Position numbers and translations under genes: made by a program. From an uncultured Lachnospiraceae bacterium (GTDB lineage Bacteria > Bacillota > Clostridia > Lachnospirales > Lachnospiraceae), in the NCBI GenBank assembly GCA_902797015.1, contig CADBRG010000130.1:1-17790 (forward strand): 17,790 bases of DNA. The letters are read 5' to 3'. Positions 15,221 through 17,790 of the stretch are shown here, one piece after another. Within the stretch, counting starts at the first letter, position 1; the number at the start of each line of letters is the position of its first letter. The notes under the pieces are model-generated. The model worked only from the letters and a program-made list of their open reading frames with translations. It searched no databases and was not told the DNA's origin.

Positions 15221-16006
15221 TTATACGCATGTGTATCCGCCGTCTACGGCAATGGCCTGACCGGTCACGTAGGAAGACTCTTCTGCGCCCAGGAACACGG
15301 CAACAGAATTCAGCTCTCCCGGATTACCATATCTCTTCATCGGTACAGACTGATGTGCAAATGCCTGGAAGAATTCTGAATCAAGGGTTTCCTGTGTAAG
15401 CTCAGTATAGAAATAGCCCGGGCAGATTGCATTACATGTAATTCCCTGTGTTGCAAGCTCTGCAGCAGCGCCTCTTGTAAAGTTTACAACTGCGCCCTTG
15501 GTTGCATGATATGCAATGGTCGGGATTGCTGTATTTCCGACAAGTCCGTAAATGGAAGCGATGTTGATAACACGTCCATAGGTCTGCTTTCCGGCATCCA
15601 TTGCTCTCTTCATAAGATTTGTGAATACCTTTGTGCTTTCAAAGATAGAAGTCAGATCCAGGTTAAGCGTAAACTCCCAATCTTCTTTCTTATAATCCAT
15701 AAGCGGTGTTCCGGTACCCTTTTCGCCGCCTGCGCAGTTTAAGATGACTTCGCAATGACCGAATTTCTCCTCGATCGCAGCAGCTGCTGCCTCGAGAGAT
15801 TCGGTACTGGTTACATCGCATTTCAAAGGAAGAATTTCAACACCGTATTTTTCTGTCCATTCAGCCGCACTCGCTTCAAGCCGCTCTACACGTCTTGCCA
15901 TGAGTACCAGATTGGCTCCACAGGAAGCATATCCTTCTGCCATCTGTTTTCCGAGTCCGGAAGAAGCACCTGAGATTGCAACAACTTTTCCTGAATAATC
16001 AAACAT
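15221..16006 (-). CDS. Short-chain dehydrogenase/reductase (gluconate 5-dehydrogenase-like)
   Basis: A 261-residue classical SDR oxidoreductase. The dinucleotide motif GASSGLG lies at 13-19, the NAG-type motif reads NCAG (90-93), and the catalytic residues are N115, S151, Y166 and K170 (YHATK). Arginines 38-39 after strand two suggest NADP(H). The C-terminal MKRYGNPGELNSVAVFL and YVTGQAIAVDGGYT resemble gluconate 5-dehydrogenase and 3-oxoacyl-ACP reductase relatives. The substrate cannot be read from sequence; sugar acid or another hydroxy/keto compound is possible. The ATG at 16006-16004 follows AAGGAGG. It is monocistronic: strong own promoter, own terminator, no metabolic partner in tgt or aroC. 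The promoter carries inverted repeats that suggest specific regulation. Confidence 0.88.
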   Translation of the reverse strand: MFDYSGKVVAISGASSGLGKQMAEGYASCGANLVLMARRVERLEASAAEWTEKYGVEILPLKCDVTSTESLEAAAAAIEEKFGHCEVILNCAGGEKGTGTPLMDYKKEDWEFTLNLDLTSIFESTKVFTNLMKRAMDAGKQTYGRVINIASIYGLVGNTAIPTIAYHATKGAVVNFTRGAAAELATQGITCNAICPGYFYTELTQETLDSEFFQAFAHQSVPMKRYGNPGELNSVAVFLGAEESSYVTGQAIAVDGGYTCV

Positions 16007-16058
16007 CTTAATTCCTCCTTTTAATTTGTCATACCTTTAAGCCGAAAAGTTAGCCTTT

Positions 16059-16087
16059 ACTAATACAGAATTATAGAAAGTATTAGT
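16059..16087. promoter_or_regulatory. Candidate operator over the SDR -10 box
   Basis: Perfect 8-bp arms ACTAATAC (16059-16066) and GTATTAGT (16080-16087) with a 13-bp centre enclose the TATAAT box of the SDR promoter. The two-fold symmetry and position, with one arm in the spacer and the other at the predicted start site, fit an operator for a dimeric repressor better than an RNA hairpin, because only part of it would be transcribed. No regulator gene is in the window. Confidence 0.6.
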
Positions 16088-16098
16088 TGTGTTGTAAA
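16070..16098 (-). promoter_or_regulatory. Promoter of the SDR gene
   Basis: On the minus strand TTTACA (-35, 16098-16093; one mismatch) and a perfect TATAAT (-10, 16075-16070) are 17 bp apart. This is the best promoter match in the window. The predicted start near 16063 gives a leader of about 57 nt before the ATG at 16006. The leader contains a further AACTTTTC copy (16051-16044). Confidence 0.82.
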
Positions 16099-16104
16099 GC
16101 AAAG

Positions 16105-16151
16105 AAAAGTTGTATCAGCCAAAACTTTTCGTTGTGACCGATACAACTTTT
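16105..16151 (-). terminator. Long inverted repeat after aroC (probable terminator)
   Basis: Perfect 12-bp arms AAAAGTTGTATC (16105-16116) and GATACAACTTTT (16140-16151) enclose 23 nt. On the minus strand the hairpin is followed by CTTTGCTTT, giving a U-rich end, and it lies 28 nt after the aroC stop. The loop holds another inverted copy of the AACTTTTC motif. The long loop is unusual for a terminator. The repeat ends 6 bp before the SDR -35, so a regulatory role is also possible. Confidence 0.62.
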
Positions 16152-16179
16152 GCTTTTCATCAATATACTATTTACTTAA

Positions 16180-17256
16180 TTATTCAAATCTGCTGCCAAG
16201 ATTTTCCATCATCAGATCGAGAACCGCGACCGCTGCCATACATTCCACGACTACTACTGCACGCGGTACGATGATTGGATCGTGTCTGCCTGCAATGGCA
16301 ATTGTTGTCTCCCTGCCATCTTTTGTGACAGTCTTTTGTTCTTTTCCAATCGATGGTGTCGGCTTGATGGCTGCCCGGAATATGATCGGCGATCCGTCGC
16401 TGATCCCGCCAAGGATTCCTCCGGCATGGTTGGTTGCCTTTGCGATTCCCGCCTCGTTTGACACAAATGCATCGTTGTTTGTGGAACCGTTTGCATTTGC
16501 TACAGCAAAGCCATCGCCCACTTCAAAACCTTTAACTGCACCGATCGAAAAAATCGCCTGTGCCAGCTTTGCATCGAGTTTGTCAAAGACCGGTGCACCA
16601 ATACCTGCCGGAACGCCGGTGATCACACATTCGATGATTCCGCCCGCCGAATCCTGATCCGCGCGACAGGAATCCAAATACGCAGCTGCTTCGACTGCCG
16701 CTTTCGCATCCGGCATGCACAGAGGATTTTCAGAAATCGCCCCCGGTTCAAAATGGTTTGGGTCGATTCTGACAGGACCGATCTGTGTCGCATAGGTCAG
16801 AAACGAAATCCCTTTTTCCTTCAGGATCTTCGCCGCAATGGCACCTCCTGCCACGCGTCCGATCGTCTCACGCCCGGATGAGCGGCCGCCACCGCGGTGG
16901 TCCCTGTGTCCGAACTTCTGATCGAACGTATAATCCGCGTGTCCGGGGCGATAAATATCCTTAAGGTCATCATAGTCCTTCGAATGCTCATTGGTATTAC
17001 ATACCATCATGGAGATCGGTGTTCCCGTTGTCTTTCCTTCAAACACACCCGAAAGGATCTTTACGGAATCTGCTTCCTTTCTCGGTGATGTATATGCAGA
17101 AGTCCCGGGTTTTCTCCGATCGAGATAGCTTTGAATGTCAGACTCTGTCAATGCCAGGCCTGCGGGGCATCCGTCAACAACGACACCCAGACCGGCGCCG
17201 TGGGACTCTCCCCATGTCGTGATCCTGAAATTTGTTCCGAATGTAGATCCAGCCAT
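16180..17256 (-). CDS. aroC: Chorismate synthase
   Basis: A 358-residue AroC, normal length. It converts 5-enolpyruvylshikimate-3-phosphate to chorismate using reduced FMN, the last common step to aromatic amino acids and folate. Signatures are GESHGAGLG (16-24) with catalytic H19, RRKPGTS (47-53), RPGHADYTF with catalytic H106 (103-111), and the FMN/phosphate segment GGGRSSGRETIGRVAGGA (122-139). I chose the ATG at 17256-17254 (MAGSTFGTNF) since AGGAGG precedes it. An alternative GTG at 17274-17272 overlaps the upstream stop and lies before the ribosome site, so it is unlikely. The gene sits 14 nt after the U32 gene and shares its transcript; no other shikimate gene is adjacent. Confidence 0.96.
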   Translation of the reverse strand: MAGSTFGTNFRITTWGESHGAGLGVVVDGCPAGLALTESDIQSYLDRRKPGTSAYTSPRKEADSVKILSGVFEGKTTGTPISMMVCNTNEHSKDYDDLKDIYRPGHADYTFDQKFGHRDHRGGGRSSGRETIGRVAGGAIAAKILKEKGISFLTYATQIGPVRIDPNHFEPGAISENPLCMPDAKAAVEAAAYLDSCRADQDSAGGIIECVITGVPAGIGAPVFDKLDAKLAQAIFSIGAVKGFEVGDGFAVANANGSTNNDAFVSNEAGIAKATNHAGGILGGISDGSPIIFRAAIKPTPSIGKEQKTVTKDGRETTIAIAGRHDPIIVPRAVVVVECMAAVAVLDLMMENLGSRFE

Positions 17257-17270
17257 AGTACCTCCTGATC

Positions 17271-17790
17271 TCACTCTGCTTCCTGGCGCAGGATATCCAA
17301 CGGCTCTGCAGCCATACCGATATCCACGTGCAGTTCCTGTTTGGAATGCGGTGCGCTCGGCATTTCATTTCCTTCCCCGTCACGAATCGAACGGACTGTT
17401 ACTGCAATGTTTTCCCCATCCGGCTTCATGATCTCAATCGTATCACCGACACAGAACTTATTCTTCTGCGTCAGGACGATCCTGCCATCTTCGTCCATTC
17501 CCTGAACGGTTCCAAGATAGGTATAGGTCTTAATATAGGTATTTGCCTCATAGATCTGTGCAGTGTTGTCCGGCTTTCCATAGAAGAATCCCGTCGTAAA
17601 CTGCCTGTAGGTCCCGTCAGAAATCTGATCCAGATACCAGGGCATATTTGCTTCATACTTTTTCGGATCTTCAAAATAATCATCGATCGCCTTCCGGTAG
17701 GTCCTGGCAACCGTTGCCACATACAATGCTGTTTTCATCCGGCCTTCTACCTTCAGGCTGTCGATGCCTGCATCGATCATATCCGGCAAA
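17271..17790 (-). CDS. U32-family peptidase/tRNA hydroxylation-type protein, C-terminal part
   Basis: About 173 residues of a U32-family (collagenase-like) protein; the N-terminus lies beyond the window and the frame is open to the last base. The visible segment starts inside the conserved IDSLKVEGRMKTALYVATV block, continues with YRKAIDDYFEDPKKY, and ends in a small beta-rich domain with YTYLGTVQGMDEDGRIVL. This architecture fits the larger U32 proteins related to TrhP/YrrO, which in Bacillus and E. coli take part in 5-hydroxyuridine formation at tRNA position 34; older annotations call them peptidases. The TGA stop (17273-17271) is 14 nt before the aroC ATG, so both share a transcript. Which U32 subfamily it belongs to cannot be settled from this part. 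Confidence 0.82.
   Translation of the reverse strand, partial: LPDMIDAGIDSLKVEGRMKTALYVATVARTYRKAIDDYFEDPKKYEANMPWYLDQISDGTYRQFTTGFFYGKPDNTAQIYEANTYIKTYTYLGTVQGMDEDGRIVLTQKNKFCVGDTIEIMKPDGENIAVTVRSIRDGEGNEMPSAPHSKQELHVDIGMAAEPLDILRQEAE

Noticed and set aside
15221..16006. SDR gene considered as a bile-acid hydroxysteroid dehydrogenase, given the likely gut origin
   Set aside because: Only general SDR motifs are visible and the C-terminus looks more like gluconate 5-dehydrogenase-type proteins; nothing in the context supports bile-acid chemistry.

Overview
The window reads as a stretch of ordinary, well-kept chromosome from a Clostridia-class Firmicute, most likely a Lachnospiraceae-type gut anaerobe. 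This is inferred from mid-range base composition, strong AGGAGG ribosome sites, the era-recO-glycyl-tRNA synthetase order, a clostridial M16C peptidase, and a serC-serA-DUF1015 cluster. Every gene I can support lies on the minus strand, so transcription runs from high to low coordinates. I found no mobile elements, CRISPR arrays, tRNA/rRNA genes or phage genes. No gene-free gap exceeds 300 bases; the largest is 173 bp (16007-16179).

Layout in transcription order: (1) 17790-16180, the end of a U32-family peptidase/tRNA-hydroxylation-type gene followed by aroC (chorismate synthase), closed by a long inverted repeat. (2) 16151-15161, a single short-chain dehydrogenase with a strong promoter wrapped in inverted repeats and its own terminator. 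(3) 15147-13354, tgt (queuosine/preQ1 tRNA modification) and yajC (Sec accessory protein), each with its own promoter, ending in a clear terminator. (4) 13324-8819, leuB-ilvD-ilvB, a partial branched-chain amino acid operon; leuACD, ilvN and ilvC are not in view. (5) 8800-5136, serC-serA-DUF1015, the serine pathway from 3-phosphoglycerate with no recognisable serB. (6) 5090-4751, a cold-shock protein gene with promoter, leader hairpin and terminator. (7) 4735-148, M16C peptidase-era-recO, tightly packed (protein turnover, ribosome assembly GTPase, recombination repair). (8) 151-1, promoter and first 27 codons of glycyl-tRNA synthetase.

I found no evident new system. The points most worth a second look are the DUF1015 protein in a serine operon that lacks a phosphatase gene, a SerA variant without the usual catalytic Glu segment, inverted-repeat arrays at the SDR and serC promoters, two operons (leuB and M16-era-recO) that begin only a few bases after an intrinsic terminator and use TTG or GTG starts, and a coding-like 35-codon frame following tgt.
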